The notes: generated from the letters alone by a model not told the origin. 64,000 nt of DNA from Caulobacter endophyticus (GCF_029543245.1 NZ_JARQWV010000011.1:101534-165533); one strand, 5' to 3'; shown: positions 10,356 through 24,292, numbered from the stretch's first letter. A program made the numbers and translations.

Positions 10356-10706
10356 CTAGAACGACTTGCCGTCCACCTGCTGGGGCTCCAGAGCAAATAC
10401 GTCGACACCGTCGACGCATCGGACATTGATAGCCGCCATCTTCGCACCGTTGGGCGCCTCGCCGCGAGCGAAGGCCTCAATGCCGCAATCGGCGCAGAAC
10501 AGATGCTGGATCTTGCCCGTATTGAACCGGTACTCGGTGAGGGCTTCCTCGCCCGACAGCAGCCGGAACGCGTCGATCGGCGCGAAGGCCAGGACCGAAC
10601 CCAGCTTGCCGCAGCGCGAGCAGTTGCAGGTGATGGTCTGCGACAGGTCAGCCTCGACCTCGAAGCGGACCTTGCCGCATTGACAACCGCCAGCGTGCAT
10701 CGTCAT
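10356..10706 (-). CDS. GFA-family protein (glutathione-dependent formaldehyde-activating enzyme-like)
   Basis: This small zinc protein of the GFA/CENP-V fold has 116 residues. Cysteine ligands are visible as GGCQCGKVRFEV (C8, C10), CNCSRCG (C27, C29, C32) and FCADCG in the second half. The ATG at 10706 is six bases from a GGGAGG; a second ATG two codons later is possible. Most members of this family have no proven reaction, so formaldehyde chemistry should not be assumed. It is flanked by gene-poor DNA and appears monocistronic. Confidence 0.85.
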   Translation of the reverse strand: MTMHAGGCQCGKVRFEVEADLSQTITCNCSRCGKLGSVLAFAPIDAFRLLSGEEALTEYRFNTGKIQHLFCADCGIEAFARGEAPNGAKMAAINVRCVDGVDVFALEPQQVDGKSF

Positions 10707-11057
10707 CGCATCCTCCCAAGAGCGCCGGGCTGGCTCACGGCCCAGGCCTTCCATCAGATCTTCCGCGGCCCCGATGCGTTTCCCACCTGGCATAAGGGCC
10801 TACCGACACTCTCAGGTGCGAGCCGCGGTCGGGACCCGACAACGCCTCACTTCATGAGGCCGCCGCCATGCCACCCCGGCCGGACGAACACCCGACCAAC
10901 GCGCCCGACATAGCCCGGCGCCAATCATTCTCCGCCGCGAGCCGCCGTCCCTGGACCAAGGACCAGTCGCTCGCGACTCCGTCTCCAGCCCAGGACCACG
11001 CGCAGAACGCCCCAGCTTCTTCGACTGCAAGACCGATGCGAACCAAGCCTCGACACC
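10707..11057. other. Gene-poor spacer between dnaE and the GFA gene
   Basis: About 350 bases. A minus-strand open frame of 64 codons (10852-11046) lacks family resemblance and a convincing ribosome site. I see no RNA gene or terminator. Confidence 0.4.
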
Positions 11058-11091
11058 GGAAACTCGAACGCTAACAACGGAAACTCGGACG

Positions 11092-11094
<3 letters not shown>
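11058..11094. repeat. Short direct repeat across the dnaE stop
   Basis: A 16-base unit at 11058-11073 recurs at 11079-11094 with one mismatch; the second copy includes the dnaE stop codon. It looks like a local tandem duplication of the gene's 3' end. Confidence 0.7.
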
Positions 11095-14523
<3,429 letters not shown>

Positions 14524-14548
14524 GACCTCGACCTCGCTGCTTTCCGAC

Positions 14549-14638
14549 TCAGGCCACCAACTGGGCGACCGAACACATCATCCAGACGAACCCGGCGACA
14601 GATACAAGCGCCAAAGACTCACGCGCGATCCGGACCAT
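14549..14638 (-). CDS. sidA: SidA-like SOS-induced cell division inhibitor (29 aa)
   Basis: A 29-residue peptide, [10 protein letters not shown] plus a hydrophobic stretch ending CSVAQLVA, with one membrane helix from about residue 9 to 27 and a short basic N-terminus. GGAGG is six to seven bases before this ATG. The same frame continues upstream to 14764, but that part covers the promoter and LexA boxes, so the short start is preferred. Caulobacter SidA is known to be a 29-residue inner membrane peptide, induced through LexA, that blocks division via FtsW/FtsN. Length, topology and regulatory site all match; identity is from memory of the family, not a search. Confidence 0.8.
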   Translation of the reverse strand: MVRIARESLALVSVAGFVWMMCSVAQLVA

Positions 14639-14664
14639 AACATCCCTCCACAGCTCGTCGGCCA

Positions 14665-14706
14665 GTTGCCTTTTTGTTCTATATTCCCCCTTTGTTCTCA
14701 TCGCAA
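14665..14706 (-). promoter_or_regulatory. sidA promoter with overlapping LexA (SOS) boxes
   Basis: On the minus strand TTGCGA (14701-14706) and TATAGA (14678-14683) are exactly 17 bases apart. The spacer holds GAAC-N7-GAAT (14683-14697), one base off the alphaproteobacterial LexA operator GAAC-N7-GAAC. A second near-box GAAC-N7-CAAC (14665-14679) covers the start region. LexA bound here would block polymerase directly. The sidA ATG follows about 30 bases after the likely start of transcription. Confidence 0.75.
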
Positions 14707-14811
14707 TAGTCCACAGGCAAGTTGCGAGCTTTTTTGTCGCGCGCGGCGCAAGGTCGCGGATCAACCGGGCGGCTCTGGCCTTCCCGGCCGGAACACGGCA
14801 GAAGCCGCGCC

Positions 14812-15768
14812 ATGCGCCTGATCATCGACACAGACACCGCCGGAGACGACGTCTTCTCCCTGATGCTCGCCCTGCGCCGCCCAGGCGTCAGCGTCGAGGC
14901 CATCACCATCAGCCACGGCAATGTCGGCTTCGATCAGCACGCCGAGAACGCCCTGGTGACGCTGGAGGCCTGCGAGGCGGCCGGCGTTCCGGTCTATCTG
15001 GGCGCCGGCAGACCGTTCAGCCGCCTGCCGCTGGACGCCGCCTACGTGTTCGGCGAGGACGGGATGAGCGACGCGGCCTTCCCGAAGACCGTCCAGCGCC
15101 CCTCCACCGGCCACGCGGCCGACGAGATCGTGCGGCGGGTGATGGAAGCGCCCGGCGAGATCACCCTGCTGGCCCAGGCGCCGCTGACCAACATCGCCCT
15201 GGCCGTGCTGCGCGAGCCCCGCATCGCCCAGGCCGCCAAGGCCCTTTGGGTGATGGGCGGCACCGACAACGGCGTCGGCAACGTCACGCCGGCGGCCGAG
15301 TACAACTTCTATGTCGATCCCGAGGCGGCCAAGATCGTCGTCAACGCCGGCTTCGACCTGCATGTCGTGACCTGGACCGAGACCCTGCGCGACGGCCTGC
15401 TGACCACGGCGCAGCTGGCTGAACTCGACGCCCTGGGCACGCCGCGCGCCAAGTTCTTCACCAAGGTCAACGAGGCCTCGCTGGCCTTCGCCCGCGACAC
15501 CGAGGGCCTGGACGGCAGCCTGCACCCCGACGCCCTGACCTGCGCAGCCATGCTGGACGAGGCCCTGGTGCTGGAAGCCGAGCGCTGCGTGATCGACGTG
15601 GAAACCATGGGCGAGCTGACCCGCGGCTATCTCAGCGTCTCGCACTCGATCCTGCCGGATATCGAGATCGCCGACCCGGCCCTCAAGCGTCGCGAACCCA
15701 ACGCCCGGGTGATCAAGAAGATCGACCAGGCGGGGTTCTTCGCGGCTATGCGGCAGGCGCTACTCTGA
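14812..15768 (+). CDS. Nucleoside hydrolase (inosine-uridine preferring type)
   Basis: The 318-residue protein hydrolyses the N-glycosidic bond of nucleosides in this family. The calcium-binding aspartate cluster is at the N-terminus ([17 protein letters not shown]6, D8, D12, D13), with GADNG-like [18 protein letters not shown] and the downstream [12 protein letters not shown] typical of IUNH proteins. The ATG at 14812 starts the conserved motif within five residues; upstream bases belong to the divergent sidA promoter. Substrate preference cannot be told from sequence. Confidence 0.9.
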   Translation: MRLIIDTDTAGDDVFSLMLALRRPGVSVEAITISHGNVGFDQHAENALVTLEACEAAGVPVYLGAGRPFSRLPLDAAYVFGEDGMSDAAFPKTVQRPSTGHAADEIVRRVMEAPGEITLLAQAPLTNIALAVLREPRIAQAAKALWVMGGTDNGVGNVTPAAEYNFYVDPEAAKIVVNAGFDLHVVTWTETLRDGLLTTAQLAELDALGTPRAKFFTKVNEASLAFARDTEGLDGSLHPDALTCAAMLDEALVLEAERCVIDVETMGELTRGYLSVSHSILPDIEIADPALKRREPNARVIKKIDQAGFFAAMRQALL

Positions 15769-15777
15769 ATTCAGTCT

Positions 15778-15873
15778 GGTGCGTGTTCCTCGCCATTCGA
15801 CAGGCTCGGGATGAGGAACAGGGCAAGGCCACGCACCAGGAAACCTCACCCTGAGCTTGTCGAAGGGCGAGGT
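15778..15873. repeat. Dispersed palindromic intergenic repeat, copy 1
   Basis: A stem-loop with perfect 8-bp outer arms (15778-15785 with 15830-15837) encloses ATTCGACAGGCTCGGGATGA; a second hairpin at 15845-15873 has TGAGCTTGTCGAAGG. The same two-part element recurs at 60459-60560. It sits between convergent genes. Confidence 0.85.
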
Positions 15874-15885
15874 TCTCGCCCGTGC

Positions 15886-16572
15886 CTAGAACGTCTGGGG
15901 CTCCAGGTGGCCGTCGCGCAGGGCGAACACGCGGTCCATGTAGCGCGCCAGTTCCATGTTGTGGGTGGCGATCAGGGCGGCGACGCCCTGCCCCCGCGCC
16001 AGGTCGTACAGCGCCTGGAAGGTCGCCGCCGAGGTCGCCGGGTCGAGATTGCCGGTCGGCTCGTCGGCCAGCAGCACCTTGGGGCTGTTGGCCAGGGCGC
16101 GAGCAATGGCCACGCGCTGCTGCTCGCCGCCCGACATCTGGCCCGGCTGGTGATCGACGCGCGCGGCAAGACCCAGCTGGCTCAGCAGGCCGACGGCGCG
16201 CTCGCGAGCCTCTGCGCGACGGCGCCCGGCGATCATCTGCGGCAGCACCACGTTCTCGACCGCCGAGAACTCGGGCAGCAGGTGGTGGAACTGGTAGACG
16301 AAGCCCACGGTCGACAGCCGAACCTTGGTGCGCTGGCGCTCGGAAAGCTTGGAACAGTCGCGGCCGTCGACGGCGATGATGCCGGCGTCCGGGCGCTCCA
16401 GCAGGCCCGCGGCGTGCAGCAGCGACGACTTGCCCGAACCCGACGGCCCGATCAGGCCCACGACCTCGCCCGGATAGACGTCGAGATCGGCGCCGCGCAG
16501 CACGGTCAGCTTGCCGGCCTCGGTGACGTAGGTGCGCTCGACGCCGCGCAGCGAAAGGACGGGGCTACTCAT
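15886..16572 (-). CDS. lolD: Lipoprotein-releasing ABC transporter ATP-binding protein
   Basis: LolD powers release of outer-membrane lipoproteins from the inner membrane to LolA. The 228-residue ATPase shows Walker [10 protein letters not shown] (residues 42-50), signature [15 protein letters not shown], and Walker [13 protein letters not shown]. The ATG at 16572 overlaps the lolC stop (ATGAGTAG), so the genes are coupled; the frame opens five codons further upstream. The order lolC-lolD matches the Lol operon. Confidence 0.93.
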   Translation of the reverse strand: MSSPVLSLRGVERTYVTEAGKLTVLRGADLDVYPGEVVGLIGPSGSGKSSLLHAAGLLERPDAGIIAVDGRDCSKLSERQRTKVRLSTVGFVYQFHHLLPEFSAVENVVLPQMIAGRRRAEARERAVGLLSQLGLAARVDHQPGQMSGGEQQRVAIARALANSPKVLLADEPTGNLDPATSAATFQALYDLARGQGVAALIATHNMELARYMDRVFALRDGHLEPQTF

Positions 16573-17839
16573 AGCGAAGGGCCTCAACCGGATCGAGGCG
16601 CGAAGCCCGCAGCGCCGGCGGCAGGGTGGCCAGCACGCTCATCAGGGTGGAAACGGTGACGATGGCGCCCACCTCGGTCCAGTCGATCTTGGCTGGGATG
16701 TGAGCCAGGAAATAGATGTCGGCGCTGAACACCGCCGTGCCGGTCGCCCATTCGACGAAGTTCTGGATGGCGGTGATGTTGGCGCAGAAAAGCACGCCCA
16801 GCAGCAGGCCGGTCAGGGTGCCGGCCAGGCCGATGGATGCCCCGGCCATGACGAAGATCCGCAGGATCGACGACTGGCTGGCGCCCATGGTGCGCAGGAT
16901 GGCGATGTCGCGGCCCTTGTTCTTAACCAGCATGACCAGGCCCGAGATGATGTTCAGGGTCGCGATGGCCACCAGGATGAAGAGGATCAGCCGCATCACC
17001 TTGCGCTCGACCTGCAGGGCGTTGAAGTAGCTGGCGTTCTTGTCCATCCAGTCGGTGATGAAAGCGCCGGGGCCGACGGCCTGTTCGATGGCGGCCTTGG
17101 TCAGCTTGGCGTCGTCGGGATCGGTAAGCTTGACCTCGACATAGTCGATGGCCGTGTCGCGCCCGAAGAATAGTTGCGCCTGGGCCAGCGGCATCATCAC
17201 GTAGCTCTCGTCGAACTGGCTCATGCCGACGCTGAACACGCCGCCGACGACGTAGTCCTTCTCACGCGTCGAGGTTCCGAAGGCGGTGGCCGGGCCCGAG
17301 GGCGAGATCAGGGTGATCGGGTCGCCGACCGAAAGACCCAGGTTGCGGGCCATGCGGTCGCCGATCAGCACCATGTCGCCGCCGTACTCGCCCTCGCCAT
17401 AGCCCTTGAGCGAGCCCTGCTTGATGTTGTCGGAGATCAGCTTCATGCCGCGCAGGTCGGCGGGATTGACGCCGCGGACGATGGCGCCGGTCACCTGGTT
17501 GGGACCGATGACCATGGCCTGGGCCTCGACCAGAGGCGCGGCCTGGATGACGCCCGGCACGCCCTTGATGCGCGCGATCACGCCCTCGCGGTCGGGGCCG
17601 TTCACCAGCGGTCCCTGGGCGTAGATGTGGCCGTTGAAGCCGAGCAGCCGGCCGAGGAGCTCGGCGCGGAAGCCGTTCATGACGCTCATCACGGTGATGA
17701 GGGCGAACACCGCCAGCATCACCCCGACGAAGGAAATGATCGAGATCAGGGCGACGCCGCCGTTTCTGCGCTTGGTGCGCAGGTAACGCCAGGCGACCGT
17801 CCGTTCCCAGATCCCGAAAGGCCCCGCGCCGAACGCCAT
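16565..17839 (-). CDS. lolC: Lipoprotein-releasing ABC transporter permease LolC/LolE family
   Basis: This inner membrane permease has 424 residues: an N-terminal helix near residues 28-50, a large periplasmic domain, and three C-terminal helices near 275-400 (FtsX-like). Only one permease gene is present beside lolD, as in organisms with a LolF-like homodimeric permease; whether it acts as LolC or a merged LolC/E form cannot be decided here. It overlaps proS by one base (TGATG). Confidence 0.92.
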   Translation of the reverse strand: MAFGAGPFGIWERTVAWRYLRTKRRNGGVALISIISFVGVMLAVFALITVMSVMNGFRAELLGRLLGFNGHIYAQGPLVNGPDREGVIARIKGVPGVIQAAPLVEAQAMVIGPNQVTGAIVRGVNPADLRGMKLISDNIKQGSLKGYGEGEYGGDMVLIGDRMARNLGLSVGDPITLISPSGPATAFGTSTREKDYVVGGVFSVGMSQFDESYVMMPLAQAQLFFGRDTAIDYVEVKLTDPDDAKLTKAAIEQAVGPGAFITDWMDKNASYFNALQVERKVMRLILFILVAIATLNIISGLVMLVKNKGRDIAILRTMGASQSSILRIFVMAGASIGLAGTLTGLLLGVLFCANITAIQNFVEWATGTAVFSADIYFLAHIPAKIDWTEVGAIVTVSTLMSVLATLPPALRASRLDPVEALRYE

Positions 17840-19167
17840 CAGGCGGCGGCCTTGCCGGTCAGGCGGGCCAGAACCGCGTCGAGCGGCTCGGACACGCGCT
17901 CGCCGGTCTTGCGGTTCTTCAGCTCGACCACGCCCTCGGCGACGCCCTTGGGGCCGACGATCAGCTGCCAGGGCAGGCCGATGAGGTCCATGGTGGCGAA
18001 CTTGGCGCCCCCACGAGCATCGGTGTCGTCATAGAGCACGTCGACGCCGGCGGCCTGCAGCGCCTTGTAGGCGGCCTCGCAGGCTTCGTCGCAGGCCGCG
18101 TCGCCCTGGCGCATGTTGACGATGCCGACGTGGAACGGCGCGACGCTTTCCGGCCAGATGATGCCGCCTTCGTCGTGGCTGGCCTCGATGATCGCGCCCA
18201 GCAGGCGCGAGACGCCGACGCCGTAGCTGCCCATCTGGGCCGGCACTTCCTTGCCGTCCGGGCCCATGACCAGGGCCTTCATCGGCTCGGAGTACTTCGT
18301 GCCGAACGAGAAGATGTGGCCGACCTCGATGCCGCGGGCCGACAGGCGATCGCCCTCGGGAATGGCGTCGAAGGCGGCTTCGTCGTGCATTTCCTCGGTG
18401 GCGGCGTAGAGGGCCGTGCGCTGGTCGACCAGCGGCTGCAGGTCGCCGTACCAGTCGACGTCGGCGCCGGGCGGATCCATCTCGACCAGGTCCTTGTGGC
18501 AGAAGACGGCGCTTTCGCCCGTCTCGGCCAGCACGATGAACTCGTGGGACAGGTCGCCGCCGATCGGGCCGGTGTCGGCGCGCATCGGCACGGCCTTCAG
18601 ACCCATGCGGGCATAGAGGTTCAGGTAGGCCACGAACATGCGGTTGTAGGACTTGCGCGCGCCCTCGGCGTCGAGGTCGAAGCTGTAGGCGTCCTTCATC
18701 AGGAACTCGCGGCCGCGCATCACGCCGAAGCGCGGACGGCGCTCGTCGCGGAACTTCCACTGCACGTGATAGAGGTTCTTGGGCAGGTCCTTGTAGCTCC
18801 GCACCGAGGCGCGGAAGATCTCGGTGACCATCTCCTCGTTGGTGGGCCCGTACAGCAGCTCGCGCTCATGACGGTCGGTGATGCGCAGCATCTCCGGACC
18901 GTAGGCGTCGTAGCGGCCCGACTCGCGCCACAGGTCGGCGAGTTGCAGGGTCGGCATCAAGAGCTCGATGGCGCCGGCGCGATCCATTTCCTCGCGGACG
19001 ATCTGCTCGATCTTGTTGAGCACCCGCAGGCCCAGTGGCAGCCACGCATAGATGCCGGCGGCCTCCTGGCGGATCATGCCCGCGCGCAGCATCAGCTGGT
19101 GCGAAGCGATCTGGGCATCGGAAGGAGCTTCTTTCAGGACGGGCAGGAAGTAGCGCGACAGGCGCAT
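17839..19167 (-). CDS. proS: Prolyl-tRNA synthetase (short type)
   Basis: ProS charges tRNA-Pro. At 442 residues it lacks the roughly 180-residue editing insertion of the E. coli enzyme, the normal alphaproteobacterial form. Class II motifs are visible: motif 2 around [30 protein letters not shown] and motif 3 in the [16 protein letters not shown] segment. The C-terminal anticodon-binding domain begins near residue 335. It heads the proS-lolC-lolD group. Confidence 0.96.
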   Translation of the reverse strand: MRLSRYFLPVLKEAPSDAQIASHQLMLRAGMIRQEAAGIYAWLPLGLRVLNKIEQIVREEMDRAGAIELLMPTLQLADLWRESGRYDAYGPEMLRITDRHERELLYGPTNEEMVTEIFRASVRSYKDLPKNLYHVQWKFRDERRPRFGVMRGREFLMKDAYSFDLDAEGARKSYNRMFVAYLNLYARMGLKAVPMRADTGPIGGDLSHEFIVLAETGESAVFCHKDLVEMDPPGADVDWYGDLQPLVDQRTALYAATEEMHDEAAFDAIPEGDRLSARGIEVGHIFSFGTKYSEPMKALVMGPDGKEVPAQMGSYGVGVSRLLGAIIEASHDEGGIIWPESVAPFHVGIVNMRQGDAACDEACEAAYKALQAAGVDVLYDDTDARGGAKFATMDLIGLPWQLIVGPKGVAEGVVELKNRKTGERVSEPLDAVLARLTGKAAA

Positions 19168-19584
19168 GGACGAGACGTCTCCGGGAGTATTCGAGGCGTT
19201 GAGATAGCCGGTCGCCGTTCAGCTTGGCAACGCGCGCGGCGAAAAGATGACGCTTTGGGTGTCGAAGGCGGCTGACTGTCGAAAGAGTTGGGCCATGAGC
19301 CCGCCCTCTCCCTTCGCCCGACGCCTTCTGGCCAAGCTAAACGAAAAGAAGGCCGCGCGGTTCAATCGCGCGGCCGTTCAAGTTCATCGTCGGGGAAGAC
19401 GCCACAGAGCAAGGCCGAACCCGGCCTCGTCATGACAATCTACGACTCTCGAACGGCTGTTGGGGCATGCGATTGCCGCCGGCGTACAAGCTCCGCGCGT
19501 TTCGCCCAAGACATGGGCGTTTGGCGGGCAGGAGATCGCAGGTCGCACAACCCTTGGGCGCCCAGCCTGCGGCTGCAAAAGTTT
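19168..19584. other. Gene-free spacer upstream of proS
   Basis: About 415 bases without a supported gene. It contains the terminator at 19341-19375 and, 5' of proS, the space for its promoter, which I could not pin down. The segment 19376-19584 appears to be 3' untranslated sequence of the DUF1467 gene. Confidence 0.5.
19341..19375 (-). terminator. Rho-independent terminator downstream of the DUF1467 gene
   Basis: A 9-bp perfect stem (19351-19359 with 19367-19375) with a 7-base loop is followed on the minus strand by TTCTTTTCGT. It is the first clear terminator met by transcripts coming from mce/DUF1467 and the genes above them. Confidence 0.75.
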
Positions 19585-19845
19585 TCAGTAGGTCGAGGGC
19601 AGGTCCGGCAGGCTGACCAACTGGAACTTCACCACCAGCCACAGAATCGCGAACAGCACGACCGCCACGCAGGTGGTGGTGAAGAACTTGCGCTTCAGGT
19701 TGGGGTTCACCGGCGCGCCGGGATCGGCCCCGGGCGGCGGCTCGATTCCCATCTCGTGATAGCTGCGCGTGCCCAGCGGCAGCACGGCGAACAGCACCGT
19801 CCACCAGATGGTCAGGAAGATGGCGACGCTGGTGATCGGGCCCAT
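19585..19845 (-). CDS. DUF1467 family small membrane protein
   Basis: An 86-residue protein with two membrane helices (about residues 5-24 and 58-76) and the conserved linker TRSYHEMGIEPPPGADPGAP that defines DUF1467. Function is unknown. The start overlaps the epimerase stop by one base (TGATG), a gene pairing that is common in alphaproteobacteria. Confidence 0.88.
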   Translation of the reverse strand: MGPITSVAIFLTIWWTVLFAVLPLGTRSYHEMGIEPPPGADPGAPVNPNLKRKFFTTTCVAVVLFAILWLVVKFQLVSLPDLPSTY

Positions 19846-20264
19846 CAGTGATGCGCGTCCTTGGGGCTTTCCATCAATTCCACGAGCATGCCGCCCATGT
19901 CCTTGGGGTGAACGAAGATGATCAGCGTTCCATGGGCGCCGATCCTGGGCTCGCCTAGCACGGTCGCGCCCTTGGCGACCAGAGCGTCACGGGCTTCGTA
20001 GATGTTCTCGACCTCGAAGCAGACGTGATGCTGACCGCCCTTGGGGTTCTTGGCCAGGAAGGCGTGGATCGGGGATTTCTCGCCGTAGGGCTCGATCAGC
20101 TCGATCTGGCTGTTGGGCAGGTTGACGAAGCAGACCCAGACCCCCTGCTCGGGCATGGCCCACTTCTCGGTCACCGAGGTGGCGCCCAGCAGCTCGCGGT
20201 ACATCTTCACCGACTCGTCGATAGAGGGCGTGGCGACGCCGATGTGGTTGAGCCTGCCGATCAT
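19845..20264 (-). CDS. mce: Methylmalonyl-CoA epimerase
   Basis: This glyoxalase-fold enzyme interconverts the epimers of methylmalonyl-CoA in propionate breakdown. The 139-residue chain starts MIGRLNHIGVATPSIDESVK with metal-ligand His7; QIELIEPYGEKSPI, the HHVCFEVENI segment and the C-terminal MLVELME supply the other ligands. The ATG at 20264 starts the domain directly. The rhomboid gene is 62 bases upstream. Confidence 0.93.
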   Translation of the reverse strand: MIGRLNHIGVATPSIDESVKMYRELLGATSVTEKWAMPEQGVWVCFVNLPNSQIELIEPYGEKSPIHAFLAKNPKGGQHHVCFEVENIYEARDALVAKGATVLGEPRIGAHGTLIIFVHPKDMGGMLVELMESPKDAHH

Positions 20265-20326
20265 GGTTCCTGTCCCGGGCTGGTGCGGTGTTGGAGACCA
20301 ACTAACCGCGCCTCCGGTCGCGGCAG

Positions 20327-21058
20327 TCAAGCGCCGCGAAGGCCCCTCAGCCAGTGGAAGCGGACGGGCAGCACGCCAACCAGCACAAGACCCAGGACAA
20401 AGCCGCCCAGATGGGCCTGCCAGGAGACGAGGATCAGGCCCTGCTGGCTGGCCAAGCCGTAGGCGCCGGCGGCGACCACGACGATCAGGTTCATCACGCC
20501 GAAGGACAGGGCCGAACGGCCGACGGCCTTGGAGAAGATCGGATGCAGCTCTTCCCTGCCCGGCCCGACCAGGCGGGCGCCCGCGCCCCACAGGCCGCAG
20601 ATGGCGCCGGACGCACCCAGTAGCCAGGCGTCGGGCATCATCAGCCCGGCCAGCGCCACGCCGGCCAGACCGCAGCCCAGATAAAGGCCTGCGAACAGCA
20701 GGCCGCCGACGGCATCGCGCCCCAGGCGCTGGGCGATGCCGGGGCCCAGGGCGACCAGAGCCGCCGAGTTCATCACCACGTGCAGCCAGCCGGCGTGCAG
20801 GAACATCGAGGTCAGCGGCGTCCACCACAGGCCGTCCCGGAAGTTGCCGGGGTGGAAGGCGCCGTAGCTGAGCATCCGCTCCTCCAGCCCCAGCGGCGCG
20901 CTGGCCAGCTGGGCGGCGAAGACGATCCAGATCAGGCCCAGGGTCACCAGGACCGGCCAGGCCTCGAACCAGATGACGGCCGGCCCCTGGCCGAAGATCC
21001 CCTCGCGCCGCGGCGGCGGCTCGCGGGGATCAGGCGGGGTCTGGTCGTCGATGCTCAT
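20327..21058 (-). CDS. Rhomboid family intramembrane serine protease
   Basis: A 243-residue membrane protein with six predicted helices. The catalytic serine is in GASGAICGLWG (S150) and the partner histidine in QAHLGGFVLG (H216); HAGWLHVVMNSAAL (89-102) gives the conserved HxxxN region. A Pro-rich cytosolic N-terminus of about 25 residues precedes the first helix. It lies seven bases after the RNase J stop. Substrates are unknown. Confidence 0.92.
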   Translation of the reverse strand: MSIDDQTPPDPREPPPRREGIFGQGPAVIWFEAWPVLVTLGLIWIVFAAQLASAPLGLEERMLSYGAFHPGNFRDGLWWTPLTSMFLHAGWLHVVMNSAALVALGPGIAQRLGRDAVGGLLFAGLYLGCGLAGVALAGLMMPDAWLLGASGAICGLWGAGARLVGPGREELHPIFSKAVGRSALSFGVMNLIVVVAAGAYGLASQQGLILVSWQAHLGGFVLGLVLVGVLPVRFHWLRGLRGA

Positions 21059-21065
21059 TCGGACG

Positions 21066-22745
21066 TCAGAGGCGCAGGACGGTCGTCTCGACGACCGGCT
21101 TGCGTTCCCAGATGCGGAAGGCGGCCTTCTTCACCGCGCGCGAGATGGCGTTCTCGATGGTCTCGTCGATCTCGCGGTCGTCGCCCGACAGGCGCTTGAA
21201 CGCCTCTTCGGCCTCTTCCGCCAGGTCGTCGAGCGCTTCGTCGAGGGGGTATTCCTCGTCGCCGGCCAGACCCAGACCACGGACCTGCGGGCCCGAGACG
21301 ATCTTGTTGCGGCCGTCCAGCACGATCGACACGGCCAGCACGCCGTTGAACGCCGCGTGGCGACGCTCGCGCAGGGCCTCGCCGTTCTCGGGCGTCACGA
21401 CGCCGCCGTCGACGTACAGGCGACCGGCCGGCACCTCGTCGATGATCTCCGGATGACCCGGCGCCAGGCGCACCATGTCGCCGTTGCGCGGGCTGACGGC
21501 GTGCGGGACCTGCAGATCCTTGGCGAAGGCGGCGTGCTCGAGCAGGTGGCGGCGCTCGCCGTGGGTCGGCACCGCGATCTGCGGGCGGGCCCACTGGTAC
21601 ATCTGCTTCAGCTCGTCGCGGCACGGGTGGCCGCTGACGTGGATGCCGGGGGTGTCGCGCTCGGTGTGCAGGCGCACGCCGCGGTCGGCCAGCTTGTTCT
21701 GCAGGTTGCGGATCGGGATCTCGTTACCCGGGATCACGCGCGAGCTGAACACCACGTGGTCGCCCGACGACAGCTTGACGTGCGGGTGGTTGCCCTCGGC
21801 GATGCGGGCCAGGGCCGCCCTCGCCTCTCCCTGGCTGCCGGTGCAGAGATAGAGGATCTCGTTTTCCGGCATGTGCTTGGCCTGATCGTCGGTAACGAAC
21901 GGGTCCAGGCCCTCGAGCAGGCCGACAGAGCGGGCGGCGGCGGCCATGCGGTGCATCGAGCGGCCCGCGAGGCAGACCTTGCGGCCGGCGGCCTGGGCGG
22001 CGCGGATCACGGTGTCCATGCGCGCCACGTTCGAGGCGAAGCAGGCCACGGCGATCTTGCCCGTCAGGCTGCCGATCAGCTTGTTCAGCTCGACCCGGAC
22101 GTCTGCTTCCGAGCCGGACTCGCCCTCGACGAAGACGTTGGTGCTGTCGCAGACCATGGCCAGCACGCCCTCGTCGCCCAGGCGGCGCAGGGCGTCGACG
22201 TCGGTGGCCGCGCCCAGCTGGGGATCGGGATCGATCTTCCAGTCGCCGGTGTGCAGGACCGTGCCCAGCGGGGTCTTGATCGCCAGGCCGTTCGGCTCGG
22301 GGATCGAGTGGGTCAGGGTGACCATTTCCAGGTGGAAGGGGCCAAGGTCGAAGCTGCCGCTCAGCGGCACCTCGATGATCTCGACCTCGTCCAGGAGGTT
22401 GGCGTCGCGCAGCTTCTCGCGCAGCAGGAAGGCAGTGAAGGGCGTGGCGTAGACCGGCGCCTTCAGTTGCGGCCACAGCCAGGCGACGGCGCCCAGGTGA
22501 TCTTCGTGGGCGTGAGTCAGGACGATGCCGAGGATGTCGTCCGCATAGGGCACGATGTACTCGGGGTCGGGCAGGATGATCTCGACGCCCGGCGTCGTCT
22601 GGTCGCCGAAGGTGACGCCGAGGTCGACGACGATCCACTTGCGGTCGTCGGCGGGCCCGAAGCCGTACAGGTTGAAGTTCATGCCGATCTCGTTCGACCC
22701 GCCCAGCGGCAGGAAGACGAGTTCGTCGTTGGTTTGCTTTTTCAT
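21066..22745 (-). CDS. rnj: Ribonuclease J
   Basis: A metallo-beta-lactamase/beta-CASP ribonuclease of 559 residues for rRNA and mRNA processing. The zinc motif [10 protein letters not shown] places H78, H80, D82 and H83; beta-CASP elements include [15 protein letters not shown] and the [11 protein letters not shown] segment. The ATG at 22745 overlaps the coaX stop by four bases (ATGA) and is followed by the family-like [15 protein letters not shown]. The upstream open frame is coaX sequence in another frame. Confidence 0.95.
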   Translation of the reverse strand: MKKQTNDELVFLPLGGSNEIGMNFNLYGFGPADDRKWIVVDLGVTFGDQTTPGVEIILPDPEYIVPYADDILGIVLTHAHEDHLGAVAWLWPQLKAPVYATPFTAFLLREKLRDANLLDEVEIIEVPLSGSFDLGPFHLEMVTLTHSIPEPNGLAIKTPLGTVLHTGDWKIDPDPQLGAATDVDALRRLGDEGVLAMVCDSTNVFVEGESGSEADVRVELNKLIGSLTGKIAVACFASNVARMDTVIRAAQAAGRKVCLAGRSMHRMAAAARSVGLLEGLDPFVTDDQAKHMPENEILYLCTGSQGEARAALARIAEGNHPHVKLSSGDHVVFSSRVIPGNEIPIRNLQNKLADRGVRLHTERDTPGIHVSGHPCRDELKQMYQWARPQIAVPTHGERRHLLEHAAFAKDLQVPHAVSPRNGDMVRLAPGHPEIIDEVPAGRLYVDGGVVTPENGEALRERRHAAFNGVLAVSIVLDGRNKIVSGPQVRGLGLAGDEEYPLDEALDDLAEEAEEAFKRLSGDDREIDETIENAISRAVKKAAFRIWERKPVVETTVLRL

Positions 22746-23521
22746 TCGGACTCTAGGTGGGTATTGCGGCGGTGAATTTCGAGGAGACCACGGATGGTCA
22801 GATCGGGGTCGAAGTGGTCGATGCTGTCGGTGGCGTCCTCGAACAGCGAGGCGACGCCGCCGGTGGCGACCACGGTCAGGTTCTCGCCGCGCTCTTCCTT
22901 GATGCGCGAGACGAGCCCTTCGATGAGTGAGATGTAGCCCCAGAACACGCCCGACTGCATGGCGCCGACCGTGTCGGTGCCCACGATCTTGCCGGGACGC
23001 TGGATGGCGATGCGGGGCAGCTTGGCGGCCGCCTCGTGCAGGGCCTGCATGGAAAGGTTGATGCCCGGGGCGATGATGCCGCCCTCGAAGGCCCCGTCGG
23101 CGGCCACGACGTCGAAGGTGGTGGCCGTGCCGCTGTCGATTACGATCAGCGGGCCCTTGTAGACCATGCTGGCGCCTACCGCGTTGACCAGGCGGTCGGC
23201 GCCGGCCTCGGACGGCTTGTCGATGCGGATGTCGACGCCCAGACGGGCGTTCTCGCCGATCACCAGCGGCTCGACGTTCAGGTAGCGACGCGACAGGTTG
23301 CGCAGGTTGAACAGCGACTGGGGCACGACGCTGGAGATGATGCAGGCGTCCAGCGAGCGGAAGCCCAGGCCCTGCATCGACATCAGCTGCGACAGCCACA
23401 CGACGTACTCGTCGGCGGTGCGGGTGCTCTCGGTGGCGGCCCGCCACTGGGCGATCCACGACTGGCCGTCGTGAATGGCGAACATGGTGTTGGTGTTGCC
23501 CTGTTCGATGGCCAGCAGCAT
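22742..23521 (-). CDS. coaX: Type III pantothenate kinase
   Basis: CoaX phosphorylates pantothenate, the first step of coenzyme A synthesis. ASKHA-fold motifs are seen: [16 protein letters not shown] with the first phosphate loop, [11 protein letters not shown], and [13 protein letters not shown]. An ATG at 23521 overlaps the birA stop (TGATG); a GTG one codon earlier is possible. Its length is 259 residues. The birA-coaX-rnj order is typical of alphaproteobacteria. Confidence 0.95.
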   Translation of the reverse strand: MLLAIEQGNTNTMFAIHDGQSWIAQWRAATESTRTADEYVVWLSQLMSMQGLGFRSLDACIISSVVPQSLFNLRNLSRRYLNVEPLVIGENARLGVDIRIDKPSEAGADRLVNAVGASMVYKGPLIVIDSGTATTFDVVAADGAFEGGIIAPGINLSMQALHEAAAKLPRIAIQRPGKIVGTDTVGAMQSGVFWGYISLIEGLVSRIKEERGENLTVVATGGVASLFEDATDSIDHFDPDLTIRGLLEIHRRNTHLESE

Positions 23522-24291
23522 CACGAAGCTCCGAAGAAGACGTCGCCGGCGGTGATCCGGCGCAGTTGGCCGTCAGCCAGGCGCAGGCGCAAGGCCCCAT
23601 CGCCGTCGAGGCCCTCGGCTATGCCCTCGACCGTCTCGTTGCCGAGCCGGGCGATGCATAGTTCGCCCATTCCGTGGGCCTTGGCGGTCCAGGCGTCGGC
23701 GATGGCGGGAAAGCCCAGGCGCATCCAGACGTCCAGCCAGCGGTCGAACGACGCGGCCAGCACCCCGATCGCCTCGACGGGCGACGGCGGCGGCTCGGCG
23801 CGCCAGGTCGGCAGGGCCGTGGTCGGGCGCTCGCTGTCGATGGGCTTGCGGGCCAGGTTCACCCCGATCCCAACGGCCAGCCACAGGCCGCCGTCCGGCG
23901 ACTTGCCGGACTCTATGAGGATACCGCTGATCTTGAGGCCGCCCACCATCGGGTCGTTGGGCCATTTCAGGCTGACCAGGCGCTCGGGCACGTAGGTCGC
24001 CAGCAGGTCGGCCACCGCCAGGGCGGCGACGAACGAGACCTGGGCGGCTTCGGCCGGCGGTTTGTCGAGGGTGAGCAGAAGCGTGGCGGCCAGGTTGCCG
24101 TCGCCGGTTTCCCAGGCGCGGCCCCGGCGGCCCCGGCCCGCGGTCTGCCGCAGGCCGACGATCCAGACGGGCTCGGTCCGCCCCGCTTCTGCGCGGCGGC
24201 GGACCTCGGCGTTCGTCGAGTCGATCTCGTCGAAAACGACGACGGGCGGCCCCTTGCCCGCCCCGTTGTCGAACGGGGGGCCGCCCGTCAC
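23521..24291 (-). CDS. birA: Biotin-[acetyl-CoA-carboxylase] ligase
   Basis: BirA attaches biotin to carboxylases. The 256-residue chain has [16 protein letters not shown], the biotinyl-AMP loop [10 protein letters not shown] (about residues 51-60), and [18 protein letters not shown] with the catalytic lysine. No N-terminal helix-turn-helix is present, so it is a monofunctional ligase. The start is a GTG at 24291, one base after the nuoN stop, so it is likely translated from the nuo transcript. Confidence 0.93.
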   Translation of the reverse strand: MTGGPPFDNGAGKGPPVVVFDEIDSTNAEVRRRAEAGRTEPVWIVGLRQTAGRGRRGRAWETGDGNLAATLLLTLDKPPAEAAQVSFVAALAVADLLATYVPERLVSLKWPNDPMVGGLKISGILIESGKSPDGGLWLAVGIGVNLARKPIDSERPTTALPTWRAEPPPSPVEAIGVLAASFDRWLDVWMRLGFPAIADAWTAKAHGMGELCIARLGNETVEGIAEGLDGDGALRLRLADGQLRRITAGDVFFGAS

Positions 24292-24292
24292 G

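Noticed and set aside
10852..11046. 64-codon minus-strand frame
   Set aside because: No family resemblance, no ribosome site, composition like frames produced by chance at this GC.
14639..14764. 42-codon N-terminal extension of the sidA frame
   Set aside because: It spans the promoter and LexA boxes and lacks a good ribosome site, while the 29-residue start has GGAGG at the right distance.
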